A stretch of 64,000 nucleotides of DNA from Gari tellinella (GCA_922989275.2 OV277864.1:2604001-2668000); one strand, 5' to 3'. Shown: positions 32,026 to 44,100, counted from the stretch's first letter. Notes: generated from the letters alone by a model not told the origin. Translations and numbers: made by a program.

Positions 32026-32805
32026 GAGGTTTATGGGGTTTTACTTTAATACAAATAGCATATACTTAACACTTTGATCGGCACCTTTTCGTATGGTATG
32101 CGTTATTTCATCCATTCTCACTGTGTCGTCTACTTTACAATGTTGGCTAACATATTATTTCAGTATAACATTTGGCATTCGAACAAACAAATATCGATTC
32201 CAGTGTCAAAAGCCGGTAGTTCGAAATATTATCAAACACCACGATACGTTTGTGACTGATAAGGATCCAAATATCATTTGCAGATCAAAGTTATATAAGT
32301 CATAAATATTTTAGGAACTTGCCATTTTCTACAGTTTGGCATCTAGCTTGTGGTATGGTGCGTTGAAACCGGGTATATATTTTTTTCTCTATCGTATCTG
32401 ATTGTTTTCTTCAAACAGCCTAATTGTGATCAGGGCGCCTGAGTTTGCTAAAATAAACTAAAATGATATTCTATCTCTACAATAGCCTTTCAAACTTAAC
32501 CCCATTTCAAGACAAGACATTCGACGACAAGAGGTGAAAAGTGTTAAGAGATTGAATGTCAAAAGTAATACTTTTTAAACAAATCAACAAACACGTCGAA
32601 TATTTGAACTGCTGTTTCGGATTGGCCTACAATGATTAAACGTCAATGGTATATTAAATGAAATTATCATTGTTGTCTGCAATATCTATAAATGATGTAA
32701 AACTCCTAAACTAAAATATGCTCTGCTTTTGATGAATAGTCAACTCAGCATCGGACATGGGTGACACAGGTTGTATTTTTGAAACCTTTTTACTGATAGG
32801 CAACT
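32026..32805. other. possible family F relic, otherwise unassigned
   Basis: GTGTCGTCTACTTTACAATG near 32125 and CTGATAAGGATCCAAATATC near 32256 recall family F, but the outer ends are not recognisable. Confidence 0.3.
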
Positions 32806-33030
32806 TACAGTGGAGAAAACGTTATTATATCCCAATAAACGCGTTTACGCTAAAACTATTATTTCGAATACAAACAGTTTGCAGCCAGATCAGACGCCGG
32901 GTAACCCGGCGTCTGATCAGGCTCCAAACTGTTTGCCACCCAGATTATAATAAATGGTCAGAATTGCCAACAAGTTGTCACTCGTTTCGTTTGCGTTCAA
33001 ACGGGAAAGAATTACGTTTTCTCCACTGTA
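32806..33030 (+). mobile_element. family A MITE, right flank shortened
   Basis: TACAGTGGAGAAAACGTTAT to GTTTTCTCCACTGTA, 225 bp; hairpin 32872-32938 with one change (TTTGCAGCC). Confidence 0.9.
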
Positions 33031-33147
33031 GTAACCGTTGACGTTCTGACAATTTATTCCATCAGGATCGAGTAAAAAATCGGATTAGGTTGGTTTTCCA
33101 ATTAGAAAGGTCTGGCAGTAACTCAAAAGAGGTTGAACCGCACTTAT

Positions 33148-33399
33148 TATAGTAGAGAAGCTGTTATTATTTCCCAATAAATTCGTAAACACCAACATTA
33201 TTATTTCAAATACAAACAGTTTGGAGCCAGATCAGACGCCGGGTTACCCGGCGTCTGCTCAGGCTACAAATTTGTTTTTGCCACTCATATATAAATAAAA
33301 CGTGAGGAATTTCAAAAATTGAGATTTTCTTCACTATTGTGCATTACATTTGCGTATCGTATGCGTTAAATGGGAAAGAATGACGTATTCTTTACTGAA
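33148..33399 (+). mobile_element. family A MITE, diverged ends
   Basis: TATAGTAGAGAAGCTGTTAT, hairpin with GTCTGCTCAGGC, right end GACGTATTCTTTACTG. Confidence 0.78.
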
Positions 33400-33859
33400 A
33401 AGGTTCGTGACAGCTTGGTGCAGGACAACAATACTGTTACATGGGTATAAACTCCTTAGAAGTTTTCTAAAATACTTATATCTTGCTTTAAGTAGTAGAT
33501 ATTTATCTATAATTACTAATGTCTTTGCTTTGAATGTTGGGTTGTCAAAAAACCAAAAAACCAAAAAATAAAAAAACACGTTTGTGCTATGCTGAACCGT
33601 AATATTTTCACCTTGAGTATTTCACAACTGTGGAAATTTCTCACCGACGTTTTCCACTTATGTGACACATAATTATGTTTATGCTTTGGGCGGGAGTAAA
33701 GGTTCACTGTTTATAAGTGTTAACATGTTATGACATGACATGCGATACAATGTATATATGTATATAAAATGTAACCATGATGAGACTCAAATAAAGATTA
33801 AATCTCTGTGTATAAGTGTGTGACATATTAGTATGTATTTGTAAAATAAAACATTTATC

Positions 33860-34038
33860 TCAATTTGAAACGATTTGGAGCAAGATTAGACGCTTGCAAA
33901 CCCGGCGTCTTACAAGGCTCAAAACTGTTCACCACTCAGATGAAAATCAATCGTAATGTATGTCTTATTTACATTTTATATTATAATGTTTGACATTAGT
34001 TTCGTATAAACGAGAAAGAATAACGTATTCCCAACTGT
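33860..34038 (+). mobile_element. family A MITE, right half
   Basis: GAAACGATTTGGAGCAAGA, GCGTCTTACAAGGCTC, GTTTCGTATAAACGAGAAAG, TATTCCCAACTGTA. The interval 33400-33859 has no assigned feature. Confidence 0.72.
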
Positions 34039-34118
34039 AGGACACATGATTTGGAATTAAATTCGTTTTAGAGACTTCCGGGATGAGACAGTCCGATTTT
34101 CAAAGGGGCTTTCATTAT

Positions 34119-34322
34119 ATAGCCCTTTCACTGCCATTGTGACGTCAACACGTGTCTAACACATTCTCTGCCATATCAACCAATCAACTGTCTCATCGCT
34201 AAAGTTTAGAATTTTAGGCAGCTTGACTTCAATTCAAACATTTTGTTACATAGTGTCTGATATGGATCCACACTGTTTCCATATCTTGGTGTTGTATCTA
34301 GATCTGGGAATGAAGGGTTAAC
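34119..34322 (+). mobile_element. family E relic
   Basis: AGCCCTTTCACTGCCATTGT, GACGTCAACACG, TGTCTGATATGGATCCACAC, GGGAATGAAGGGTTAA; left arm lost. Confidence 0.6.
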
Positions 34323-34354
34323 ATTTTCGATGTCGGGTTGTTCGTAAGAGTTTT

Positions 34355-34535
34355 ACCCCTTAACGGTTTCATTGTCGTCTGCTTTAATTATTTTGTTGTC
34401 TGCACTGTTGGTTCAAAGTTAAAAGATAACACAGTAGTACTGAAACATTCCTAAACGAGTGTCAAACAGTTTGCAACCTGACCAGACGCCGCGTTACGCT
34501 GCGTCTGATTAGGATCCAAACTGTTTGCAACAGGC
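34355..34535 (+). mobile_element. family E/F MITE with near intact hairpin
   Basis: TTACCCCTTAACGG, ATTGTCGTCTGCTTTAATTA, CGAGTGTCAAACAGTTTGC, apex GCCGCGTTACGCTGC, GGATCCAAACTGTTTGC; right flank not recognised. Confidence 0.65.
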
Positions 34536-34834
34536 TTTTAAGCATCATTGAGACTGAATGTGTTAAGGAAAAGTTTTCAGCAACTTCGGCACTTCTTTCA
34601 AAATAGCTTGCCAATGAATATAGACTGCTTGTTACCGGTATGTTGGCTCTTCTGAAAATTCTTAAATCTATGGGGGAATAAATCAATTAAATCCTAATAA
34701 AGACCACCGAGCCCAGACAGGAAATTTACGCCATGATGTGAATAAATGAATAAGAATCAAACGTGTGAATGTTTTTGTTTGTTTGATTATGCACGACCGG
34801 TGCCGCCCGTGCGACTAAAGCGAAAGTTAATTTC

Positions 34835-35080
34835 AGCCGGTGAAGATGTTATTTTCTTCCGTTTACATGAGGCTAAACACAAACGCAGTGCTTTAATGTA
34901 TAGAAAATGATATGGTTGAAATAAATATTGGTGATTAATATTAATCAGAGTAGCAAACGGCTTGAAGCCTGATCGACGCCAAGTTACTCGGCGTTTGATC
35001 AGGCTCCATATTGTCTGCATTTGACATAAGTTACTTAAATGAAAATGCATTAGGAAAGACTGAAGTATTCCCCTCTGTAA
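34835..35080 (-). mobile_element. family A MITE, strongly diverged
   Basis: CCGGTGAAGATGTTATTTTC, GCCTGATCGACGCCAAGTTA, GGCGTTTGATCAGGCTCC, TATTCCCCTCTGTA. Confidence 0.68.
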
Positions 35081-35285
35081 TTTCTGCTGGAATTCCAAAT
35101 TGACGAATTAGCACTAAGCCAGGCTGTTGGCAGTTAAGTTTATTTAGAAATAACACGGAAAACATTGCCAAACAAATTTCTCTTTGCATACAAACTAGTT
35201 TCTACATGTATTACCTACAGTTTCAGAGAGATAAGGAGAAAGACAAAATAGTTAGTTTAAAAAATATTTATTGCATATGCATGTA

Positions 35286-35532
35286 ACACAGTGGAGAAAT
35301 CGTTATATTTCCCAATAAACGCCCTACACTAAAACTATTATTTCCAGTACAAACAGTTTGGAGCCAGATCAGACGTCGGGTTACCCGGCGTCTGAGCTGG
35401 CTCCAAACTATTTGACAATCAGCTTAAAATCAACAGTCTGAATTGTCAAAAAAATGTTTTCTTCATTTTAGTGAAGTGCGTTTGCATTTCGTTTGCGTTT
35501 AAATGGGAAAGAATAACGTTTTCTCCACTGTA
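35286..35532 (+). mobile_element. family A MITE
   Basis: ACACAGTGGAGAAATCG to GTTTTCTCCACTGTA; hairpin right arm GTCTGAGCTGGCTCC pairs fully with the left arm here. Confidence 0.87.
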
Positions 35533-35721
35533 TACATGCAGGGGATTGAACTACAAGTTTTTACATGTACAACATTATATAATACCCGCTCCCCATAGTA
35601 CAAAATAGTTAAAACGCAATGCATTAGAACATGTTGCAGACTCTGTCAGATACATTATAATGTAACATGGATTTGCAAATCAAATTTTTATAAATTGTAT
35701 TTTTGCTAGCACTACTGGTCT

Positions 35722-35971
35722 TACAGTGGAGAATCTGTTATTCTTTCCCGTTTAAACGCAAACGTACGCAAACGCAAAGCGCTAAAACGTAGAAAAGAAC
35801 AACTTTTGGACAATTCTGATAATTCTTGTTTATCTTGGTGGCAAACAGTTTGGAGCCTGATCAGACGCCGGGTTACCCGGCGTCTGATCTGGCTCCAAAC
35901 TGTTTGCAATGTAAATAATAGTTTTAGCGTAAACGCGTTTATTGGGAAAAAATAACAGATTCTCCACTGTA
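35722..35971 (-). mobile_element. family A MITE, complete, GAATCTG subfamily
   Basis: Both ends of the GAATCTG / CAGATTC type, 250 bp, full hairpin; almost the same as 9307 and 24102. Confidence 0.93.
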
Positions 35972-36120
35972 TGTTTTGTCTTTTGTTCTTTATGTCATTT
36001 GAAATCTGAATACATCACTCCAGAATCTTATAATGGAAAAAATTCCAGTTCCACTAAAATCTAGTCCTTTCGTGACTACTAAACTGTGAGAGTTGTTTAG
36101 CAATATAATGCACAATAAGA

Positions 36121-36190
36121 AACAGTGCAGACCCTGTCAGAAGACTCGTTTTTGGAGCTGTTTAATCTGGATCGACACTGCATGTTTGCA
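36121..36190. repeat. degenerate type H hairpin
   Basis: GAAACAGTGCAGACCCTGTC and AATCTGGATCGACACTGC; apex GACTCGTTTTTGGAGC. Confidence 0.5.
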
Positions 36191-36204
36191 TAGGACAAGT
36201 GTAT

Positions 36205-36400
36205 AAATAGATAGATAGATTTATTTCAACATAAAATGTACAATAACATTGCAATCTGTTATTAAACACATACACAGTAAACAATAAGCAACAATATGTA
36301 TGATTTAATACAGCCATGTCACTCAACATTATATGCCAAGGATAACACAAAAGAGAGTAAGAATTACTCTTATTTCCATTGTGGTCCTTAGTCACATGTA
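36205..36400 (-). mobile_element. possible retroelement 3' end with TCTA tail
   Basis: On the minus strand the piece ends ATGTTGAAATAAATC followed by (TCTA)n. An AATAAA and a microsatellite tail fit the 3' end of a non-LTR element, but no coding part is visible. Left limit uncertain. Confidence 0.3.
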
Positions 36401-36487
36401 CCCTCTTTCGAAAGGATAAAGATACTCGTCGCTAGGGCTCAATATGTTCCTGCTGAATACAGATAAGTGCGTAACAAGGAGTACAGG

Positions 36488-36740
36488 TACAGTGGAGAAA
36501 ACGTTATTCTTCCCCGTTGAAGCGCAAGCGAAACGCAAACGCATTGCAATAAAACGTAGAAAAAGAGAACAACTATCGACAATTCTGACTATTCATGTTA
36601 ATCTGAGTGGCAAACAGTTTGGAGTTCAATTAGACACCGGGTTACCCGGCGTCTGATCTGGCTCCAAACTGTTTACACAGGGAATAATAGTTTTAGCGTA
36701 AACGCGTTTATTGGGAAAGAATAACGTTTTCTCCACTGTA
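36488..36740 (-). mobile_element. family A MITE, complete
   Basis: TACAGTGGAGAAAACGTTAT to GTTTTCTCCACTGTA; left arm reads GGAGTTCAATTAGACACC, right arm is consensus. Confidence 0.9.
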
Positions 36741-37699
36741 ACAAGGAAAATTCTTCTTTTATATTAGATACTAGTACGTGTTAACGCTGCCAAGAAAGGT
36801 CACTTTGTACACATTAATTGTTCATTTATACTTTCACTTGGTGAGGTTTTAGTCGTAGCGATGGCGTTTGAACGAAAACCACAATGATTTGATAGTTATT
36901 TGTATAAGTAATGTCGTAATCTGGTTTTGAGTTTCTTGCTGTCGACATGCTTAAATACATTAACGCTTTGATACATAGCCAGTTGTGCACCGGTATAGTA
37001 ATGCCTTTAGTAAACGTTTAAACGGCATCTTCTTGCTCAAAAGCAAGAAGAGAATTGTTTTATCTTGCTTCAAGCAACCACTTATATTCAACACCATTAA
37101 CGAATATGTAGTTACCCGTGCTGATGTGGAGGAAAGGGATACTATAAACACCCGAGATCACATTCATCCTTATCATGTCATAATATCGTCTGCTTTAAAA
37201 TTGTCGTTTCGCAAATTTGATCAAAATCATAATTAGGGATTTGTGAATTGTAGACACTTAAAGCGGCTTGCAACAGGATTTAGCATTAAATATTATATTA
37301 TAGTAATTTGTAAATATATGTCAAATGCTTATATAAATGGGTAAGATTTTGTTTAAGATAAGAAATTCTGTTAAAAATGCATTTCAAAAAACAAAAAGAA
37401 GATGAAGCTGGTGGTACATGTATTCGAACCCGTACATTATTCGGTTCGGTTTTAGTTTTAGCCCGTGTTCAATTTCTGTAGAGAAGCAACAACAACAACA
37501 ATAACGTCGACTGGCGCTATAGAAAAACAATGGAAAATATCTAAAATCTAAGATTCGATGACGGTTCTTGATACCTTTTTTGGACTGATCATATACATTT
37601 TTTTAATGTCAGAAGCCCAATAATGCCATACATTTGCTTTTATTTGAGTATTTTATTTTATTTTGACAAGTACATCATATCCGGTTGCGAGTCCCTTTA
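36741..37699. other. no MITE; one small hairpin
   Basis: TCTTCTTGCTCAAAAGCAAGAAGA at about 37028-37051 is a short perfect hairpin given here as arms TCTTCTTGCT and AGCAAGAAGA. Otherwise unassigned. Confidence 0.4.
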
Positions 37700-37805
37700 A
37701 AGGCGTGTGTCAAACAATTTGGATACAGATCAGACACGCGGCGTCTGATCTGAATCCAAACTGTTTGCATATACCAGTCATGTCGCGATCGTCAGGATAA
37801 GGCCT
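37700..37805. mobile_element. family F fragment with shortened hairpin
   Basis: GTGTCAAACAATTTGGATAC, CAGATCAGACACGCGGCGTC, GATCTGAATCCAAACTGTTT, then ATATACCAGTCATGTCGCG. Confidence 0.65.
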
Positions 37806-37995
37806 AATTTTTATCACGCAATTATCCGATCTGCTAAAATATTGCTGTCTACAAAACAATCAAGTATAGTTTTATGCTCTATAAACAAATATAGTATTTC
37901 AACTGAGGGATACCTAAAACAACTAGTGTCCGGATTGTGTTTCTGATCACATGCAAATGTCATGAAGCTCGCACTTAGCAACAAACGCATTGAAT

Positions 37996-38246
37996 TACAG
38001 TGGAGAAAACGTTATTCTTTCCCGTTTAAACGCAAACGAAAACGCAAACACAAATAAAAAAATCGTAGAAAATGCAATATTTCGACAATTCGGACTATTC
38101 ATGTCAATCTGAGAGGCAAACAGGTTGGAGCCTGATCAGACGCCGGGTTACCCGGCGTCTGATCTGGATCCAAATGGTTTGCAATGGAATTTGTAGTTTT
38201 AGCGTAAACGCGTTTATTGGAAAAGAAGTACGGTTTCTCCACTGTA
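37996..38246 (-). mobile_element. family A MITE, complete
   Basis: TACAGTGGAGAAAACGTTAT to GGTTTCTCCACTGTA; right arm GATCTGGATCC shows a change toward the E/F arm type. Confidence 0.9.
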
Positions 38247-38617
38247 CCCGGTACAGTCAAATCTGAATTTAGTGGCCTTTCGTTGAAAAATATTTTTTGA
38301 GGAAAACACATGCATGTGATTGCTAAATGCAGGTTAAATTTAATGCAAACATTTTCATAAGCTTTCAGTATTATTTTGTTCCTGGAATAAACCAAACACC
38401 CAATAGGGAGACCGTTTCTGGTGTTGCTTTAATGGTTTAATTGTTAAATTGTTACAAATGAATTAACTTTGGACTGAATTGAAATTAAACCATTTGTGAT
38501 TTTGTGAATGCATTTAAGTTGTTGATCGCGATTATATTGTCAACAAGCACTTCAACAAGCATTTCTAACTCAACCACGAAATTCTAAATCTATATTTAAT
38601 CGTCTTAACGACAATCT

Positions 38618-38838
38618 CCTAACCCATTCAAAGTCATGGCGGCATCAGTTGTAAACAATTAACGTCTGTTTTTATTTTCTAAATTTAAAGTTTAGGTATT
38701 TTGACTTCAGAAATATTGAAAGGAGTGTCAAACAGTTTGGACCCTGATCAGACGCTGCGTTACGCAGCGTCTGATCAGGATCGAAACTCTTTTTGAAATA
38801 ACTATTGTATTCGGAATAAGGCAGTGAAGGGGTTAGAA
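38618..38838 (+). mobile_element. family E MITE, near complete
   Basis: CTAACCCATTCAAAGTCATG, ATTGAAAGGAGTGTCAAAC, apex GACGCTGCGTTACGCAGCGT (both arms changed together), GGCAGTGAAGGGGTTAG. Confidence 0.85.
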
Positions 38839-38867
38839 GAAACCAAAGGATTGCATTCAAGACAGGA

Positions 38868-38960
38868 GGTAGCTTAAGGCAATGTGTACGTTGTTTGTAA
38901 AGCACAAAGCTCCTGCAAGAATGTTCCGCTTTTTTTTCATCACCTTGTTTTGAGCAGCCT
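38868..38960. mobile_element. possible family C relic
   Basis: GGTAGCTTAAGGCAATGTG, CAAAGCTCCTGCAAGAATG, CATCACCTTGTTTTGAGCAG resemble the type 2 hairpin; outer ends absent. The 38961-39447 stretch that follows is unassigned. Confidence 0.45.
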
Positions 38961-39447
38961 TAATTTCAAAATACCTAAAACTAGACTTCATTTAATGTCC
39001 ATTATATGACTACTACTGAATTGTGAAAATGGATCGATTTAATCTGAATAAGGACGGCCTGTTTTAGATAGGAAGTCGCAGTCGTGAAATGAATAAATAA
39101 GTGAGAAATAGTTTTGGAAATGTGTTATTTTCGGTGATTACTACCCATGAGCTCAAACATTATTTTGATTTGAACCTTAAATTCCAGAATTGTCGTTATG
39201 TCACGATGTGGGCGTCTAAAGTAGTTTGTTGACATTTGTACGTGAAAAGAATAATCGAAAGCACGTCATAGACTTCAATGACTCGAGATAAGACTCAAGC
39301 GGGAAACGCAACACAAACTTCGAGTGTGATGCACACATACGGAATTAGTATTTGAAATATTTTCATTACCTTAACTTATTGAGCCCTAGTGACGCATACG
39401 TATGTCCTTTATGAAGCATGTACCTGCTAAGAGTGCACTGGACTAAT

Positions 39448-39515
39448 GCAAACAGTGAAGTCACTGATTTGAGGGCTCCTGCAGAAGCCCTCTTATCAGT
39501 GACTTCATTGTTTGT
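39448..39515. repeat. type H solo hairpin
   Basis: GCAAACAGTGAAGTCACTGA and TCAGTGACTTCATTGTTTG: the GAAGTCACT core differs from other H copies yet pairs perfectly; apex GGGCTCCTGCAGAAGCCC. 39516-40147 is unassigned. Confidence 0.85.
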
Positions 39516-40147
39516 CCTTTTGTAATATATTTAAAAAATAAACAACCTTAAATTGTCTAAAATGGACCAGCCTTTATTGTTAACTGGATTTGTCCACTAG
39601 AAGTTTCAGAAAAAAATAATTAAGATCAACTTCTGGCTTTGTGTCTGAAGTTTTGTACTGAACATAAATGTGACATATCCTTATGAAATGGTGGACTGTA
39701 GAAACCGTCGTAGTATTTGACAAATGGATAAGTGGGTCGATGAATGCCCCATTAATACTCGTTTGATTATAAACGAATGAAAATATATTGCGATTTGCAA
39801 TTTGATATTTTTACATTTGAGTGTGCTAATAAATCGTTCTTGTACAAATGCATCAAGTCAAAATGGTGTGACTTTGTAACGACGTCGTTTACGGAAACGT
39901 TTAGTTTAGATGGGTAACGATGAAAGAGTTGAATATCTAACCAAATAATATGTGATGCATATTGAGATACTTAATGTCACCAATCATATAGCATGTCATT
40001 GATTCAGTTTTGTATTTCTAAAATGTCTTCACTGGTTTATGGGACCTTTAGCATGAAGCATGTAGTTCTCTTTTGCAACATATTTGTCTGCAACAATTAC
40101 TGGATTTGATTTGTATGTATTGTATTTCAGAGAGAAGCAACATAATG

Positions 40148-40211
40148 TCAAACAGTTTGAATCCAGATGAGACGCCGAGTTACTCGGCGTCTCATCTGGA
40201 TACAAACTGTT
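40148..40211. repeat. type 1 hairpin (E/F type) without recognised flanks
   Basis: CAAACAGTTTGAATCCAGAT, apex GCCGAGTTACTCGGC, ATCTGGATACAAACTGTT; TGAGACG replaces TCAGACG in both arms. A worn relative lies at about 40652-40712. Confidence 0.75.
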
Positions 40212-40904
40212 ACGAATAGTTATCAGAAAGTCACCGTCAACGCGCTATTGGTTAAATTAAACCAACCGTTCCTATGGAAGTTTTATGACGTTTTTATTCC
40301 ATCTCATGTCTTCTTGATTTAAGCCATATCTCCTCTGACAGGCACATCAAAAAGCATCATGCTATTGCGTTTGAGGTTTGTTCATATTTGCAGGATAACA
40401 TTATATGAGGTCTGTCATTTAAATGCCGAATTTATTTTCCCAGCCATCGTGCGGCGCTCTCTTTCCTAATTGGCTAACATGTTAAACGTCCATAATATTC
40501 CTCTGAGCAGAAGGCTGGTTACAAAACTAAATTAACCTTTTACACGTCTGTCGATAGTTTTCGGTTGCAACATTTGTCTTCAATTTCAATTTATCTGCAG
40601 TTGTATCAAATTTCCGTTCCTGTCGGAAAATATCACTAAAGTGTCTTAAGGTCTGGATCTAGATGAGACACCGAGTACCTCGATGTCCTGTCTGGATCTC
40701 AACTGTTTGGAATGGCTATATCAGGTCACCCACAGCATGTTTAAGGTTAAAGAGAAACCTGAGAAATAACGTCAATCTTGATTTGACTTCCGGCGGAAGT
40801 CACGGACTGCCGTAATACAATCACGCCGATAGCCTTTGGCTTGGAATATATGATCATTGATAGAACACAGTTTTATTCATTGAGTTAGTCGTATGAAACC
40901 AATG

Positions 40905-41158
40905 CTTTTCGAATCCCGTATTACATTGAAGAAGACATTATGTTTTATAATATTCATTTGCGCTCAAACTTTTATTTTTAATGCAAACATTTTGGAGCCT
41001 GGTCAGATTCCGGGTAACCCGGTGTCTGATCAGGCTACAAACTGTTTGCTATTCAGATTAAAACTAATCGCTAATACATTCAAACAGGTGCATTTTCAAT
41101 ATTTTATTGATTTGATGTACATGTAGTTTCATTTAAGCGGGAATGAATATCGTCTTAA
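40905..41158 (+). mobile_element. family A MITE, eroded ends
   Basis: TACATTGAAGAAGACATTAT, GGAGCCTGGTCAGATTCC, GGGTAACCCGGTGTCTGATC, TTTAAGCGGGAATGAATA. Confidence 0.72.
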
Positions 41159-41227
41159 TGCTTGAACTTTTGTATTATTTTAATTCTAGTAGAGACTAGT
41201 ATCTAATGTTGAAAACAAGTGACAGCT

Positions 41228-41440
41228 GCACCCCTTTACTGCCGTGACGTCATCAACTTTTAACTTATGTCCTTTCATTATTTTGATTTAGATTGTGAAG
41301 TCTTTTGAGTTAAGGAATATTGAAATGACTGTCAAACAATTTGAATTCTGATCAAACGCCCGCGTTACGCGGCGTCTGATTAGGATTCAAACTGTTTGCA
41401 CATAATTATTGTACTCTGGGTAAGGCAATGTAGGGGTTAA
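41228..41440 (+). mobile_element. family E MITE, near complete
   Basis: CACCCCTTTACTGCCGTGAC, GTCATCAACTTTTAAC, hairpin 41332-41399, CTCTGGGTAAGGCAATGTAG and GGGGTTAA. Confidence 0.82.
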
Positions 41441-41743
41441 AACATATGGAAGCTGTCAGTAAATCGAAACCCTCCTAAAGTAGATTTAGGCTTTATGTTT
41501 CAGTTTTTCGAGGAAGAAGACTGAAAGCATACCTCGGTTCAATTGTTGAAACTTGTCTGTATACTGTATTAATCACGATCATATATCTATTGTCAAACAG
41601 AGTGCCAACAATCCATTCTTTGAGGAGCGATGAAACACCTCAACGTTCTGCATACTATTTTATTATCGTCTGCATTTTTGTAGGCTGCAACACATTCAAG
41701 GGGTTGGTTTTTTTGCTTATTATTTCAGAACATATCATCAGGA

Positions 41744-41811
41744 TGTCAGGCAGTTTTGGTCCAGATGGACGCCGAATCATTCGGCGTTATATCTGGATCC
41801 AAACTGTTTGC
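41744..41811. repeat. type 1 hairpin in a family F-like context
   Basis: GGCAGTTTTGGTCCAGATGG, apex GCCGAATCATTCGGC, TCTGGATCCAAACTGTTTGC. Upstream ATTATCGTCTGCATTTTTG is family F/E-like. Confidence 0.68.
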
Positions 41812-42295
41812 CCGCAGCGTGCAATATGTAAAGGTCACGAGACTGTATATGATATTGTATAATAATTTCTCACGGACGTGTTCTGTCATTCACGTAATAT
41901 ACATTCAGATCCTGTGTGCGAGAAAATATTGTTCCTCAATTCATCTTATTTACCCCTGAACTTTTTAACGGACAGTTAAAGTTTTCATGTCGAATATATT
42001 GTAAAAACTCAGATCAGATGGCTCCGAAATTTAGCGAGTGCCACCGACCAGAGTAAACAATGTTTGCACAGGATAAAAGTACCATTCACTGGTACATGTA
42101 CAATGTTTGTAAATGGCGCATAAACGCAACACTAGAGTTTAATGGGTTAGGCTATCGTTTGCGATTTGCCGCGTTAACCTACATTGTAGAGAACAATTGA
42201 ACAATGCTCTTACATTACATAGCCTAGATTAAACTGAAACACTTGTGGAAAATACAATATCCATGCAATTAAAAAGAGTGCTTTTGGATTATCTT

Positions 42296-42454
42296 TTAAC
42301 CTCTTTATTGCTTTACCCATGAGTACAATAGTTATTTGCAAACAGTTAAGCACGCATTTCAATATTTCTTTTGTCAAAATACCTAAAGTTTAATTTGAGA
42401 AAAACAAGCAGGCAATAATTGCTTCAAATTGATGACGTCATGACAGTTAAGGGG
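42296..42454 (-). mobile_element. family E MITE with collapsed hairpin
   Basis: TTAACCTCTTTATTGCTTTA, TTTGCAAACAGTTAAGCACG (single arm), AGGCAATAATTGCTTC, AATTGATGACGTCATGACAG. Confidence 0.7.
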
Positions 42455-42872
42455 TACATATCGATGTTATATTTCTGATGGGACATGACTCTTATTTTAC
42501 ATCGTAATTAAATCATTCTCTTAACGATATAAATCTGCTTAAAAAGTTTCGTTTTTCATGTTTTGAGCTATTTTGATTATTTGTATTATGTTGAGTTTTA
42601 TCTACATGTAATTAGATTGTGAAGAATTTACAAGGAAGGTTGTTGCACATTTTCGATTCTTGTACATTGTACTTCTAAAACACCAACATAGTCGACCTCT
42701 CGTTTGTGATCAAGCTGTTTGCTATAAGAACTAAAAGCATATTGTTCGATCATCTGCATATTGAAAATAATAGTCACCTTGTACTAGCAGTATATATCTA
42801 TATATGGGTGATCTAAAGACACTATGGTTTTAATCCATACACCAGGTCATTTGGAAAAAAGTAACAAGCGCA
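42455..42872. other. no confident feature
   Basis: Nothing recognised except an ATATATCTATATATGG run near 42790. Confidence 0.4.
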
Positions 42873-42923
42873 GACTCTGAAAATACGCCACAAATTGTGG
42901 TGTCTCATCATCACTGTTTGCTT
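42873..42923. repeat. degenerate type G/H hairpin
   Basis: AGCGCAGACTCTGA, apex CGCCACAAATTGTGGTGTC, CATCATCACTGTTTGC. Confidence 0.5.
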
Positions 42924-43037
42924 ACTTGGTGAACATTAATATTTGATACAATAATTGTTTATGTACAAATAGAAAGGCTAAGGATGCCCAGTTACATGTG
43001 TCATAATGGGTCATTTCATCACATCATATTTAACATG

Positions 43038-43275
43038 TACAGTGGAGAAAACGCCATTCTTTGGAAATTAACGCGTTTACGCTAAAATTATTATTTCTAT
43101 TGCAAATAGTTTTGAGCCAGATAAGGCGCCGGGTAACCCGGCGTCTGATCAGGCTCCAAACTGTTTGCCACTCAAATTAAAATAGATTGTCAGAATTGTC
43201 ACAGCGTTGTTTTTTTCTACGTTTTATGGCGATATGTTTGCGTTTCGTTGCGTTTAAACGGGAAAGAATAACGTT
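43038..43275 (+). mobile_element. family A MITE, right end truncated
   Basis: TACAGTGGAGAAAACGCC, full hairpin, GCGTTTAAACGGGAAAGAAT, AACGTT then no CTCCACTGTA. Confidence 0.82.
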
Positions 43276-43663
43276 GAGTACGTCTCAATCCTTTCTTGCA
43301 GTAGTAGTGTCTGCTGAAGACTGATGAATCAGATCCGAACTGTTTCCAGTTGCATGTCGATAAGTGTTGATCAAAAAAGCTTATTTAGAAAATATTCAAA
43401 ATACATGTTCGTACCGCAGATGTCCAATGTGCGTGGTATGTCAAACTTCGAAATAAATTCTTTAACTTCTTTTACGACAACATGTTTGCTAGTAATTTAA
43501 GGTCATAACGTGGCTTAAACCTAGTTTTAAATTTAAGATACGGGAAAATTCGATGTTGAGTCATCATAATTTATTTTAGAAATGTGTGCCATATTCTACT
43601 TAAGTGAGTTTGAGTGAATTATTTTCGAAACTTTACTGTTTTTATTTAACGAAATTGATATAG

Positions 43664-43901
43664 ATTTTATACGTTATTTTTCCCGAATAAATGTGTTTAT
43701 GCTAAAAGCTCATCCCTATTGTAATCACTTTGAAGTAATATGCGGGTTACCCGACGTCGGACTAGGCTTCAACCTGCTCATCACTCAGATTTAAAATAAA
43801 TCGTTAGTTGTTTCAGTAAATTGTAACTTTCTACACTTTAATTCATTGCGTATGTGTTGATTTGCGTTTATCTGGGAAATATTCACGTCTTCTCCACTGT
43901 A
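43664..43901 (+). mobile_element. family A MITE just upstream of receptor exon
   Basis: Left end decayed (TACGTTATTTTTCCCG), hairpin apex mostly lost, right end GTCTTCTCCACTGTA. It ends 51 bp before the 45-bp receptor exon. Confidence 0.75.
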
Positions 43902-43952
43902 TATTCTAAGAAAGACTATCTAAATTCTAAACCAGCGTTTTCCTAATTTCAG

Positions 43953-43997
43953 TCGGAGAAGAATCAAATCCTGACCTCGAACCTCTGGTTGCGACAT
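43953..43997 (+). CDS. nicotinic acetylcholine receptor alpha-type subunit, 45-bp exon (first exon found)
   Basis: Encodes SEKNQILTSNLWLRH, the start of loop D in the extracellular ligand-binding domain of a pentameric acetylcholine-gated cation channel at the plasma membrane. The acceptor TTTCAG ends at 43952 and the donor GTGAGT starts at 43998. The exon is exactly 45 bp and phase 0 at both ends, the size known for the third coding exon of nAChR genes such as CHRNA7. The family usually has Asp where this exon has its first Ser. A family A MITE ends about 50 bp upstream. The preceding exons (signal peptide and N-terminal helix) were searched for by eye upstream and not found, so the protein start is missing. 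Family assignment is very secure because the exon reads in phase into the next four. Confidence 0.93.
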
Positions 43998-44100
43998 GTG
44001 AGTATATTAGTATCGTAATGATTTAGTCTGAGGGTTCTAATGAGTGCCTCTATGAGAACTCTATGTTCCTTTCTACGGTATGTGTTTGAAGAACGAATAA

